Below are positions 40,501 through 49,759 of a stretch of DNA of 64,000 nt, piece after piece. The notes beneath the pieces were generated by a model, which saw nothing but the letters and a program-made list of their open reading frames with translations, was not told the DNA's origin and ran no database searches. This DNA comes from Microbulbifer elongatus (GTDB lineage: Bacteria; Pseudomonadota; Gammaproteobacteria; Pseudomonadales; Cellvibrionaceae): the NCBI RefSeq assembly GCF_021165935.1, contig NZ_CP088953.1, positions 1,245,001 through 1,309,000 on the forward strand. Reading direction: 5' to 3'. Position numbers and translations under genes: made by a program. How positions within the stretch are numbered: the first letter of the stretch is position 1; each line of letters starts with the position of its first letter.

Positions 40501-43500
40501 GAAGTCGTTGGTCTTGTCCGCGACGTAGTCCGGTGCTGCGTCGATGGGGGTAATGTCCGTATCGGTATTGTCATCGGGTGTCGGATCGAAGCCGTTGCTT
40601 TCATCGCCATCGATGGAAACGGTATTACTGGTCTGTTCAACACCGGAGGGCACTGGGTCAATGACGGTCACGATCAGCTCCACGGAGCCATCCTCGCCCG
40701 CCGCAAGTTCCCCCAGGTCATAGGTCAGGGTATCGCCGTTTAGCACCCAGCCCGGGTTGTCGGCGGGATCGAAATCAACATAGTCCGGAAGACTTTCGGT
40801 GATGACCACGCCGGTGGCTGGGAGATTGCCGCGGTTGCCGTAGTTGATGGTGTAGGTGATGGTGTCACCGGGTACGGCGGGGTTATCGGCGTCGATACCG
40901 CCATCGTCTTTGCGGACGAATAGATCCACCGCTTCGATCACTGCGGAGACGTCGTCGCTGACGTTGTACTCGCGCTCGATGTCGCCGTCGTCACCACCTT
41001 CCGGCGTGTCCAGAGAGGTGTAGTCGGCAACGGTGGTATTAGTGGTGGTCTGGCCGATGGCGGCGGGGTCGGTCGTTACCAGAGTGTCGATGGTAATGGT
41101 TACGGTGGTGGTGCTGTCGATCTCGCTGATGCTGATCGACAGCAGGTTGGCTGCGGAATTATCCACAATGTCCGGCGACCCGCCTCCGGAGACATCAATG
41201 GTGACATTCTCTACCGTTGCAATATACGGTGGCAGGGTATCGCGAATGACTACGTCGTAGGCGTCTGCACTGCTGTCGGGATCCAGCTGGACGGTAATCT
41301 GATACTGGGCCGGACCACCCAGGGTGAGTGGCGTACTGGTCAGTAACTGCTTGTCGATCATCAACAGTGGCTCGACGACGTCCACCGACGCCTCTGCCTC
41401 CGCACTGCCATCCAGAGTACCGTCACTATCGGTATCGAATTGCAGTTCTACATCATTGCTGAGGGTGGTGCCCGCCACGTTGGCGGGGATGTCGGTGACA
41501 CGCAGACGATAGGTAAAGGTAACGGTTTCTACGGTACTGTTGTCGGTATCCGTATTTTCCAGCGTGCCAAATTCCATAATCAGTTGATTGTTTGCGGCGT
41601 CGTTCATCATCGTGATCTGATCCGGATCAACCTGCAGGGCATCTGGATCACTGGAAATCACACTGACCAGATCCACAAACTCGAAACCCGGGCCATACAC
41701 ATCCACTATGCGGCCGGTAAGTGAAGCCTCGGGAATGGCAACGGTTACCGAGAAGGTCACCACTTCACCGATGGTGGCCTCACTATCACTGTTAAGGTCA
41801 TCGTTCTGCGAGGTGGAAACCAGTACCTTTTCCACGGTGGGAGAATTTACCGTGATAATGGCGTCATCACTGACCGCGTAATTGTTGAGCCCATCGCCCT
41901 CGCCATCACTTCCGTCGCGCTCGCCATCGGCATCGCCGTCCATGCTGCTCCAGCGTAGATCGGTATCATTGACAATTTCACTGCCCGCAATGGTGTTGGC
42001 GAGTGTGCCGGTAATGGTCAGGGTCACGGTGGTACCGGGGAATATATCCAGCTCCGCCTGGGGATCAATTACCAACTGATTGGTTGCCTCGTCATAAGTA
42101 AAAGAGCTGGTGACATCGCCGCTTTCCCCCGCCAGTTCAATCGTTGCGCTGAAGTCGATGATTTCGAAATTGTCGGGCAGCTGGTCAGTGAAGATAATGT
42201 CATACGCTGTGGTACTGCTGCCATCACCTGGATTCTCGGCGACGATGGTGTAGGTCACCTGATCGCCGTTATCACCGGTGCCAGGAACCACGGATTTGTC
42301 GATCAGTAGCTGTGGTTCTATGACTTCGATGTCGGCAGTCTGGGATACCGCCTGATCGTCCGGATCAATCTCGCCGTTGTCATTGGAGTCCCAGACAAAA
42401 GTCGCCGTATTGGTCAGTACTTCCCCTGCCTGATTGCTTTCCACATTGAGTACTTTCACCGTATACAGGAGCGCGATGGTGTTGGCCCCCGCGTCGTTAC
42501 TGGCATTGCTGTTGGTCAGGGTGCCCAGTGAAAAAACGATTTCTCCGGTTGTCCCTTCGGGCGGAGGGTTCAGGGTGGCGGGATCCGTCAGGTCTCCCGG
42601 AAGATCAGAGGTAATATTGCTGCCGACGATCACTTCATCGAGACTGACAAAGGCCAGCCCCGGAGGCAACAGGTCGGTAATGGTGGCCAGTGGTACCTCG
42701 CCTTCCGGAATAATAAAGTAGGAAGCGTAACTGGCGGTTTCTCCGATAACGACTTCGGTCAGCCCGTTGAACTCCCCCTCTATTGATGTGGCAGTGACCT
42801 GCTTACCTTCGGCGAGAATGGCGGTTGTGGTAAAGGAAACCCCACCGATAGCGCGGTAGTCGTTCAGCTCACCGAGACCATCTTCACCGGTACGCTCATT
42901 TGGATTGTCTCCGTCGATACTGGTCCACTCGGCAAAGGCGCGATTGGTAATGGTGGTGCCGGGGACGATAAATTCGTCCACCGTGGCGGAAAACTGCAGA
43001 GTCAGGGTCTCGCCCATGAGCAGGTCAAAGCTCTCGCCCGCAGCCATGGAAATGGTGTTGCCGTTCACCACGAAACGGTCCGACACATCGACGCCATCCA
43101 GCGTGGCGCTCACCAGGGTGACGCCTCCGAGTTCCGGAGGCAGAGTGTCGCTGAAGGTCGCATCAAAGGCATCGGTCTCCGAGGCGCTGGCATGGGAGAT
43201 GACCACGGTGTAATCGATCTGGTCATTTGCATCGATGCGCGAAGATGAGGAGGAGAAGGTCTTGTCCACCTGCAGTTGCGGTTCAATCACCGTGATGTTT
43301 TCCGCCGACGCGGTGTCCTGCACGGTGGGGTTGTTGTCCCCATCTACTGTACTGTCCCAGGAAAAATCTGCCTGGTTGTTCAGTGTTACCCCGCTCTGGT
43401 TTTCAATTATATTCTCGACCAGAACCGCATAGGTGATGGTGATGGTTTCCGTGCTGGTATTGTCGCGATTGACATTGGTCAGATCACCCAGATCGAAGGT

Positions 43501-46500
43501 CACCTGCTGGCCATTTTCGCTCACGACCAGATCGCTCTGGCTCCAGGAGACGCCGGCCCCATTCTGGATATCCGGGGATGCGGAGACCGATACGATGTTC
43601 AGAAATTCCAACCCCAGATCCAGAGTGTCGATAATCGATGCACTGGGGGTTTCACCCTCTGCGATAACGAGGGTGAGGGTATAGGTCGCGGTTTCGCCGA
43701 TAACCGCTTCATCGTCAAGATTGGTCGCTGAATTGATGCTGGTACCGTCGAGGGTTTTGCTTACCGTGTTTGCTCGAATGGTGACAACGGCGTCGTCCTG
43801 CCAGTTGGGGCTCGAGTTGCCCTCGGTGTAATCGTTGCCGTCATCCACGCCGCCGTAAGCTTCAAGCGCGGCGGTATTGGTAATCTCCTGATTTGGCTGG
43901 ACGGTATCGATGGCTTCCAGGTCGTAGGTGATGACGAGAATGTTGCTGCCATCATTGGTATTGCCCGCATCGGGTTCGCGCCCCTGGTTCAGTGCGCCCT
44001 CGGTCGATGACGGATCATCAATCACAATGCCACTGCCGAATAGGTCTCCATTAAAGGTAAGCGCGGTACCGCTACCGGTATATACCTGCAGATTCAGATT
44101 GGTGATATCGCCGCCGGGGTAATCAAACCCCGGGGGTAAAATATCGCTGATGGCAATATTGAATGCATCGGAACCACCGGTGTTTTCCACGGTAATGGCA
44201 AAGCGCACCAGGTCACCGGCATCGACTTCGCTCAGATTGGAATCGATGGGGGCAAGACCGAGATTGTCACTGGTGATCAATCCGCCGCTCCACGGCGGCG
44301 CGGTAACGGTGCCCGGCTCATCGAAGTTCACGGGCGCATTGGGATCCGGGTCGAAAACCCCGCTCTCATTGTCGGTGGAGACTACGCCCTTGGTGACAAT
44401 CAGTTCTGGTGACAGGATTTCCACCTGCACCGCATCGGGATCCAGCACCGTGGTACCCTGGGTATTGGTAATGGCTACCGACGAGACATTGGTGAGTGAG
44501 AGTCCATCGGTAAACGGCTGATCTTGTACCTCGACGGTGAACAGAAGCTGGACCTTGCCGCCATTGGAACTATTTTGCGTTTCCGGTTCGAACAACCAGT
44601 TGATGGCGTTATTGTCTGTGTCGACACTGGTCGTGGTGTTGCTCCCGTTTAACGAGCCCGGGGGCCAGTTTCCGAATTCCGTGGCCGGTCCGAAACCCCA
44701 CTGGTTTACATCGGGAATGATCGCCCCGTTGCCGGTATCGAAGTAAACAGGTTCTTCGGCGAGAAATACCGGTAGCGGCAGGTAGTCGGTAACACTGAGT
44801 GCTTCAAAGTCGATGGTGCCGAGGTCAAGCTCCAGAGCAAAGGTCACCGTGTCCCCTACACTGATTTCATCGAGGTCGTCGGGGTTGGTACTCCCGTTTA
44901 CCGCGAATACCGACTTACTGGAATCCACCTGGGAGATAACAATTTCTTCGCTGCTGCCGTTTTCGATGATCTCGCCATTGGCAGATGCCGCGGTGGCGGT
45001 CAGTGTCGCCTGATTGCCGATCACATCCAGCGCATCCACGGAGCCACCGGGCCCCACATACTGCTCTCTGATCGCCGCCTGGTAGGTAATGACAACCGTG
45101 GTTGTCCCCTGGCTGACACCATCCGCAAACAGGTCGCCGTCCAGGCTGCCGTTGGTCAAGCTCTGGTCAATCAGCTCCTGTGAGATATCCACATCCACGG
45201 TGGTGGAACCATCCCCGTTTACCACAACCGAGGTGTTGCCGGCGGCAATGGGTGAGGGGCCGAAGCTGGTACCGTTCAGAAACAGGCTCATGGAAATGGA
45301 TGAGGGGTCCACTTCAATACCATCACCGACCAGGTCACTGACCGACAGATTGTCCAGTGACATATAGTCGGAGACCTGCATGGTGAGGGTGTATTCGATG
45401 GTGTCCCCCGGGGTGTAACCCGGGCCTCCGACGTCATTGACCAGCGTGACCGCTTTCTGCAGTGAAGCGGCGGTGGCAACAATCTGTGCGTCGTCAGTAC
45501 CGCTGATATCCAGGTCGTCATAAGTGCCGGTCGCGGTCGCGGTGTTCAACACTGCGTCGTTGGCGGCATCGTTCACCACAATCGGGTTACCGTTGGCATC
45601 GACCTCGGGCACATAACCGGAATAGGTCACGACAATGTCGTTGTCCGCCAGGGTGCCCTCCACCGGTGTCAAAAACGTAATGATGAGTTCTGAACCGATT
45701 TGCGCGCCTTCTGGCGGTTCGGAAATGGTGTAATCGGTACCCTCAACCAGGCTGGCACCCACAGCGCCGCCCAGGGAAACCGTTCCCGGTAGATAGTAAA
45801 AATTTTCCGGTATCTGTTCGGTAACCACGAGATCACTGATCGAGGACATATTGGCGATGTCCACATTCACCTGCCAGGTTACCGGTTCACTGGGGCCGGT
45901 AACGGTCTCGCCATCGTCGCCGATAGAGTCGTTGTCTCCATCGCCGTCCAGCGCAAATTTATCCACCAGCAGTACCGTGGGGGTTATTTCGGTTTCGATT
46001 GGCGGAGCGACGATGGCGGGGTCTGTGTCGGGGTTGTTGAGCGGATCGTTGCCGTAGGCGAATCCCGGGCGCACGTAGATCGGGATGGGTAAACCTACCA
46101 TGGCGCCGGCGGCTTCATCGATCAGCAGGGAGACGTCGAGTTCGTAGGCGGGCTGGTCCGGGGTGAAGGAACCAAATGGTAGCGCCAGTGCATACCAGGT
46201 TGCGCCTTCCTCTCCCGGAGGCAGCGAGATATCACCGGTCTCATTAAAGTCGTACGGGTGGTACTCAACCGGGTTGCCGTTGCTGTCCACCCATTGCCCA
46301 CTTTCGTAGGTGTAGGTTTCCACCTTCGCCCCCAGCAGTCCGCTGACGTTCTCGACTTCCAGGCCGGGCCCGACAACGATATCCATAAACGGACCATAAC
46401 CGGTGGTATTCCCGGCGTTGTCGAAGGTAAACGTCATATCCGTGGACTCATTGATAAAGTCCTCACTGGGCCCGTCTACGACAGCGGTGGGGGTGGCAAC

Positions 46501-47343
46501 CATCAGTCCCTCCCAGCTGCCCTGCAGCAGCTTGGAAAACACAATATCGGTTTCCACGTCTCCCTGATGCTGCTCCAGCTCCCAGTCGCCGCCACGCAGA
46601 GCATTGCCAGTGGCATCGTCCGAGGCGGCCACATCGGCACCGGTGAGATCCGCGATCTCCGCGATAAATTTTTCGCCGGTCAGGCTGTAGCCGGTATTGC
46701 ATCCATACAGCAGGATATCGGCACCGCTACTTAAATTGCTGGACCAGCTCCGCAGTTGTGCGCGATGGCTGCTGTCGAGGTCGGACAGTGATGCGAGCGA
46801 CAGGGTCTCTGCACCGATATCTATGCCGCCGGCGCCCCCGTGGGAAATCAGGTGAACGGCGTCAAATGTCTGGCCGCTTTGCTGGATCAGATCGGAGACC
46901 GTGTTGAGAGTGTCACTGGCATCCAGGGTCAGGAGTGTCACACTACGCGCGCCGATCGTCAGTTGCGTTGTCTCCTTGTCCCCAGTCAGGGCCGTTACCT
47001 CAGAGGCGCGCTGCACCAGGTCGTCGATCAAGGCCTGAGCATCGTCGAGCTGCAGGTCGATCACCACCAGCTCGGTTTTTGCTGCCCCTGCGTCGTGCAG
47101 CATGGCGGCAAACTTATGCTCGCCATTTTCCTGTTGATCCTGTTGGGCCTGCATGCCCGCCCCGCTGTCGCTGTCGTTCAGGGAGCCGGTATCGTCCGCG
47201 TTGGGTGTCTGACTCACATCGGCAGCCACCGAAGCATCCAGCAATACCCGCTTCTCCAGTGCACGGTGCAGACTGCCGAGCCTGCGCCCATGCTGGTGGA
47301 TGGCATTGGCCAGGGACGATCTGGAAAACGCATTGAGTTCCAT
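37582..47343 (-). CDS. Giant LEPR-XLL/DUF4347 surface protein with DUF11-type repeats
   Basis: A 3253-residue extracellular protein. The N terminus has a LEPR-XLL-type leader (LEKRVLLDAS, 29-38) instead of a Sec signal. Residues about 88-270 form a DUF4347 domain with LISHGGAGG (His168) and LLYGCNTG (Cys215). The rest is a long series of ~120-160-residue beta-sandwich repeats of the DUF11/isopeptide D2 style (GDTITYTINYGNRG, VVITETLP, TNTASI, DNNTD), first in one alternating pair type and then, nucleotides about 38170-40935, in seven near-identical modules. The last ~190 residues are non-repetitive and charged. No RTX nonapeptides or LPXTG sorting signal. It is the last gene of the M50/HlyD export operon, so it is the probable cargo, likely an adhesin or biofilm-matrix protein. 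AAAGAGG precedes the ATG. Confidence 0.92.
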   Translation of the reverse strand: MELNAFSRSSLANAIHQHGRRLGSLHRALEKRVLLDASVAADVSQTPNADDTGSLNDSDSGAGMQAQQDQQENGEHKFAAMLHDAGAAKTELVVIDLQLDDAQALIDDLVQRASEVTALTGDKETTQLTIGARSVTLLTLDASDTLNTVSDLIQQSGQTFDAVHLISHGGAGGIDIGAETLSLASLSDLDSSHRAQLRSWSSNLSSGADILLYGCNTGYSLTGEKFIAEIADLTGADVAASDDATGNALRGGDWELEQHQGDVETDIVFSKLLQGSWEGLMVATPTAVVDGPSEDFINESTDMTFTFDNAGNTTGYGPFMDIVVGPGLEVENVSGLLGAKVETYTYESGQWVDSNGNPVEYHPYDFNETGDISLPPGEEGATWYALALPFGSFTPDQPAYELDVSLLIDEAAGAMVGLPIPIYVRPGFAYGNDPLNNPDTDPAIVAPPIETEITPTVLLVDKFALDGDGDNDSIGDDGETVTGPSEPVTWQVNVDIANMSSISDLVVTEQIPENFYYLPGTVSLGGAVGASLVEGTDYTISEPPEGAQIGSELIITFLTPVEGTLADNDIVVTYSGYVPEVDANGNPIVVNDAANDAVLNTATATGTYDDLDISGTDDAQIVATAASLQKAVTLVNDVGGPGYTPGDTIEYTLTMQVSDYMSLDNLSVSDLVGDGIEVDPSSISMSLFLNGTSFGPSPIAAGNTSVVVNGDGSTTVDVDISQELIDQSLTNGSLDGDLFADGVSQGTTTVVITYQAAIREQYVGPGGSVDALDVIGNQATLTATAASANGEIIENGSSEEIVISQVDSSKSVFAVNGSTNPDDLDEISVGDTVTFALELDLGTIDFEALSVTDYLPLPVFLAEEPVYFDTGNGAIIPDVNQWGFGPATEFGNWPPGSLNGSNTTTSVDTDNNAINWLFEPETQNSSNGGKVQLLFTVEVQDQPFTDGLSLTNVSSVAITNTQGTTVLDPDAVQVEILSPELIVTKGVVSTDNESGVFDPDPNAPVNFDEPGTVTAPPWSGGLITSDNLGLAPIDSNLSEVDAGDLVRFAITVENTGGSDAFNIAISDILPPGFDYPGGDITNLNLQVYTGSGTALTFNGDLFGSGIVIDDPSSTEGALNQGREPDAGNTNDGSNILVITYDLEAIDTVQPNQEITNTAALEAYGGVDDGNDYTEGNSSPNWQDDAVVTIRANTVSKTLDGTSINSATNLDDEAVIGETATYTLTLVIAEGETPSASIIDTLDLGLEFLNIVSVSASPDIQNGAGVSWSQSDLVVSENGQQVTFDLGDLTNVNRDNTSTETITITYAVLVENIIENQSGVTLNNQADFSWDSTVDGDNNPTVQDTASAENITVIEPQLQVDKTFSSSSSRIDANDQIDYTVVISHASASETDAFDATFSDTLPPELGGVTLVSATLDGVDVSDRFVVNGNTISMAAGESFDLLMGETLTLQFSATVDEFIVPGTTITNRAFAEWTSIDGDNPNERTGEDGLGELNDYRAIGGVSFTTTAILAEGKQVTATSIEGEFNGLTEVVIGETASYASYFIIPEGEVPLATITDLLPPGLAFVSLDEVIVGSNITSDLPGDLTDPATLNPPPEGTTGEIVFSLGTLTNSNASNDAGANTIALLYTVKVLNVESNQAGEVLTNTATFVWDSNDNGEIDPDDQAVSQTADIEVIEPQLLIDKSVVPGTGDNGDQVTYTIVAENPGDGSSTTAYDIIFTDQLPDNFEIIDFSATIELAGESGDVTSSFTYDEATNQLVIDPQAELDIFPGTTVTLTITGTLANTIAGSEIVNDTDLRWSSMDGDADGERDGSDGEGDGLNNYAVSDDAIITVNSPTVEKVLVSTSQNDDLNSDSEATIGEVVTFSVTVAIPEASLTGRIVDVYGPGFEFVDLVSVISSDPDALQVDPDQITMMNDAANNQLIMEFGTLENTDTDNSTVETVTFTYRLRVTDIPANVAGTTLSNDVELQFDTDSDGTLDGSAEAEASVDVVEPLLMIDKQLLTSTPLTLGGPAQYQITVQLDPDSSADAYDVVIRDTLPPYIATVENVTIDVSGGGSPDIVDNSAANLLSISISEIDSTTTVTITIDTLVTTDPAAIGQTTTNTTVADYTSLDTPEGGDDGDIEREYNVSDDVSAVIEAVDLFVRKDDGGIDADNPAVPGDTITYTINYGNRGNLPATGVVITESLPDYVDFDPADNPGWVLNGDTLTYDLGELAAGEDGSVELIVTVIDPVPSGVEQTSNTVSIDGDESNGFDPTPDDNTDTDITPIDAAPDYVADKTNDFVGPIQPGDSVSWTIEISNQGNQDGTGVVVTDTLPDVSLFTNFTASTGGVIDLGAGTVTWDIGDLGAGEAITLTLSAEVAESVPTTIPTQTNTVVVDDDGSNGPDPTPDNNTDEAEFDITYVDLAIDKDDGGITAAPGDTLVYTLNYANNGTQEATGVVITETLPEYTTFDAANSDPRWVQNGNTLTLDLGTLAAGETGSVDFAVIFNDPMPTGVVETSNTASINDDGENGPDQNTDNNTDNEVTPIGATPDYVAVKTNDFTSPVQPGDPVSWTIEISNQGNQDGTGVVVTDTLPDTSLFTNFTASNGGVIDLNAGTVTWDIGDLAAGETLTLELSAEVVNDLTAQLPLSIQTNTVAVTDDGTNGPDPTPDNNTDSTEFEITYIDVAINKEVNDDDGIVFPGDVVTYTLRYANLGTETATGVSITETIPGATTFDPTNSTPGWTRIGDELFFDLGDLEPGETGTVQFAVIVPDPVPSGLASFTNIATIVDDGSNGPDQEPGNNSTEDRDNPAVIVAARPDYTIDKTENFSDPAHPGDTIRWTISVSNQGNQDGTGVVVTDTLPDTSLLTDITASDGGIVDLAAGTVTWNIGPLAAGDTITLTLTAVVTDQIPVDVSLQTNTVAVEDDGRNGPDPTPENNTDSETFAIEFVDLYIDKDDGDVEPRPTESIVYTIDFGNRGNTTSTGVVITETLPPNTTFDAANSTPGWVRNGDSYTFDVGTLAPGEQGSVTFSVIVNFPLDPTVQETQNTASITDDGGNGPDQNPDDNTDSDNTHIENEINVDNITLSQLYPQYMEPLRAWERQMPQMHGRLISKETEDVASNLQGGRNGDYYDPAFGPVDGGKYPNDWSRVFGNDLSIDTSAPKDSHKSSPLQMDKDFAGFRDNSLFGNFERPAASPDLPADVPRWTPEVEPLPSPLQSSSNGGEQRHINGDRSQLQQQLDLIGQEMRESQLSPILLAFAEMVAEQEQQQKRD
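38170..40935 (-). repeat. Seven alternating DUF11-like modules with near-identical DNA
   Basis: This part of the giant protein gene encodes modules in order A1-B1-A2-B2-A3-B3-A4 from the N-terminal side. A modules contain KDDGG...YTINYGNRG and VVITETLP. B modules contain PDYVADKTNDF, SWTIEISNQGNQDGTGVVV and TVTWDIGDLAAGE. Each is about 120 residues (~360 bases); B copies are nearly identical in sequence, indicating recent duplication or gene conversion. Confidence 0.85.
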
Positions 47344-47430
47344 GGAGTACCTCTTTCCTTGCGGTAGCTGTCGGCAATCTTCCGGATTGCATCAAATTCG
47401 GGATTCGTAGTTACGGCTATTTATTCGCGG

Positions 47431-47630
47431 TTACACGCCACTTTCGCGGATCAGTACACCTGCCACGCGCTGGATCAGCAATTGCAGGAGACTTACCGGC
47501 TCACCGAACAACACCAGGTGACCGGTGCGCTGGGCGCTGACCGGGAGCGCTGCCTGCGCGCCGGCAGGGTTATCCGGTGACGGGGAAAATTCGAACTGAA
47601 TCAGGTGTAGAGCCTCCGCAGTGTGGCGCG
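47431..47630 (-). pseudogene. Frameshifted 3' end of the M50/HlyD gene
   Basis: In another minus-strand frame, reading HLIQFEFSPSPDNPAGA... to ...LLIQRVAGVLIRESGV, lies a sequence with the usual C-terminal end of M50/HlyD proteins, where an RVAAVLIRESGF-like ending is conserved. The main frame stops at 47601 with LRRLYT. A one-base insertion or deletion between about 47601 and 47640 would rejoin the two. It may be a genuine mutation, a sequencing error, or a programmed event. Confidence 0.65.
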
Positions 47631-49733
47631 GCTGTCCGCCAGTGTTTGCAGCGGGCCGCCATTGGCGGAGGCGAGTGCCGGATCCTGAATACGTCGCGAG
47701 GCGATCGGTTCTACCGCGCTGAGGGAAACCGGCACCGGTCGCCATTGACCGGCGAGAAACAGTCGTCCCCGGCGAGCGGTGGGTTGCTCGGTACTCAGGC
47801 GCATGAGCTGTCGGGTTTGCGCGTAGGCGCGGCCCGCAAGGCTGCGGCGGTCGGCGATGCTGAGAAAGGGCTGGTTGATATCCAGAAACTGATCCGCATT
47901 CAGCCCGGGCATCACCCAGTCCACGGTGCCGGAGACTTTGGCGGTCACCTGCAATTGTTGCTGCTCTGTTTCCAGGGCGTGCAACAGCTGCCGCTTGCTG
48001 AGCAGATCCTGCAGATAAACACCGTCCAGGGCGTCCAGGGTTTCCGCAAACCCATCGCTGTGCTGGCGCCGCTGCAGCAGATTCAGCTCGGCGCGGGTGC
48101 GGGCAATTCGGTAGGCCAGTTCGTCGTTGTGAAATTCCGCGATGATCTGCCCGGCAATGACGTTGTCTCCGCGCGTGGCAAAACTGCGCAGGGTAGCGCC
48201 GGCGGGGGCCATGGCTTTCTGCTCCGCGGCAAAATAGGTGGCGGCAGGAATCTGTACCGGCCACGGCAGGGGGATCAGCAACAGAGCGAGGAGCGTGGTT
48301 GCGGCGATCATCGCGCCGGGGCGGAACACTTTCCGCCAGTGGGTCAGGGGGCGCGCCTGAGCGGTCTCCCCCGGTGCAGTCTGCATCGCAATCTCTCCCG
48401 ATGGTGGGGCCGCTGGATGATCCGTACCCCTGGTACGCAGCTCGTTTACGAAAGCGAAAAAACGGGAACATTCCCGGTACGTGGGGACACACAGCAGCAG
48501 GCCGATACACAGCAGAAATACCACGATACCGGCGGCCTTAAACAGTAGCTGGTATGCGGCATAGCTGATGACGGCGAACACCATCAGCCGGTAGCACAGA
48601 CTGGCGAACCCGAAAATCACCAGTAGCCGCTGTCGACGACCCGCCGGCGCCGGGTAGTCGCGCACCAGTCGCGACCAGAGCCAGTGACGCAGGCTGGCGT
48701 TGGCGGTTTGCTGAAGATTTTTCTCGCCGGTGAAATCGCTCAGCAGGTAGTAACCATCGAACTTCATCAGCGGATTGGCGTTGATCATCAGTGTGGTCAA
48801 CAGCGACGTGGTGAACAGGTAAAACATCAGTGCGCGCAGGGGCCCGTCATCCAGCAGACACCAGGCGACAGCGGCGGCAACACCGAGAGTGCCTTCAAAC
48901 ACGACCCCGGCGGCGGAGATATGCAGGCGCGCGCCCCGTGGCAGGCGCCAGGCATCGGTGATTTCGCTGAACATGATGGGCATCAATGCAATCAGACCGA
49001 CGCCGATGCTGTTGGTCCGTATACCGTACACCCGCGCCACACTGGCGTGACCCAGTTCGTGCACCAGGCTGAGCAGCAGGTAACACAGAAAAAAGATGAC
49101 CGCGCCCACGGGATTCCAGCTGGCATCAAAGTAGGCAATAAATTCAGCCCAGTGCTGGCCAACGGAAATGGCACAAAAAAATGCACTGCAAATCAGTACA
49201 GCGTAAAACCAGCGCTGCGCCGTCGCGCGCGCAAGGGGCTGCAGTAGCCGGCTGCTCAGGTCGGGTGTAAAAAGCGGGCGTCGCCAGAACAGGCTTTTTT
49301 GCAGTGCTGCCAACCGCTGCTCGGTTTTGCTCACCGACGCGAGCTTTGCCGACAGGGCCACGCTGGTGGTCTGCAGCAGTTCATTGTCTTTGATAAACCG
49401 CACCACGGATTCGATTTGCTGCGGCGGGATTTCGCAGCCCTGCTGTACGGCGATTGTCCGGGCAATTTTTTCTACGCTGCCGAGATGCCAGTATTGCAGC
49501 ACCAGCACTTCCAGCTCACCCAGCTCCAGATACTGTCCGCGCAGGGGGTCAAACAGCAGCCAGGTTCGCGCCTGGTGAGCGGCGCTATCCTGCCGGTTTG
49601 CGTCGTTCGGCGCACCGCTGCGATGAATCTGCAGATCGTTGCGCAGGGGTGCCCAGCCGCCACCCGCTGCATCGCGCGGGGAAGTCCCGTTGTCGGCCAT
49701 TGAATCGTGGGTGTCGAATAGCTGTGTCTGCAC
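47601..49733 (-). CDS. PqqD-like/M50 metallopeptidase/HlyD fusion protein
   Basis: A 710-residue membrane protein, COG1994 type. Residues about 50-125 form a PqqD-like winged helix (TWLLFDPLRGQYLELGELE) that could bind the cargo leader. A multi-helix M50 site-2-protease-like core follows, with the zinc motif HELGH (225-229) and the second motif NPLMKFDG (320-327). Residues about 470-710 are a HlyD-like periplasmic adaptor with a coiled coil. The C-terminal ~56 residues expected of the family are in another frame (see 47431-47630). Peptidase cleavage of the LEPR-XLL leader is an inference. It lies between the GAF-HlyD gene (26 bases) and the giant protein gene. Confidence 0.88.
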   Translation of the reverse strand: MQTQLFDTHDSMADNGTSPRDAAGGGWAPLRNDLQIHRSGAPNDANRQDSAAHQARTWLLFDPLRGQYLELGELEVLVLQYWHLGSVEKIARTIAVQQGCEIPPQQIESVVRFIKDNELLQTTSVALSAKLASVSKTEQRLAALQKSLFWRRPLFTPDLSSRLLQPLARATAQRWFYAVLICSAFFCAISVGQHWAEFIAYFDASWNPVGAVIFFLCYLLLSLVHELGHASVARVYGIRTNSIGVGLIALMPIMFSEITDAWRLPRGARLHISAAGVVFEGTLGVAAAVAWCLLDDGPLRALMFYLFTTSLLTTLMINANPLMKFDGYYLLSDFTGEKNLQQTANASLRHWLWSRLVRDYPAPAGRRQRLLVIFGFASLCYRLMVFAVISYAAYQLLFKAAGIVVFLLCIGLLLCVPTYRECSRFFAFVNELRTRGTDHPAAPPSGEIAMQTAPGETAQARPLTHWRKVFRPGAMIAATTLLALLLIPLPWPVQIPAATYFAAEQKAMAPAGATLRSFATRGDNVIAGQIIAEFHNDELAYRIARTRAELNLLQRRQHSDGFAETLDALDGVYLQDLLSKRQLLHALETEQQQLQVTAKVSGTVDWVMPGLNADQFLDINQPFLSIADRRSLAGRAYAQTRQLMRLSTEQPTARRGRLFLAGQWRPVPVSLSAVEPIASRRIQDPALASANGGPLQTLADSRATLRRLYT

Positions 49734-49759
49734 CGGCGCGGTTACCTCATGGGAGAGCG

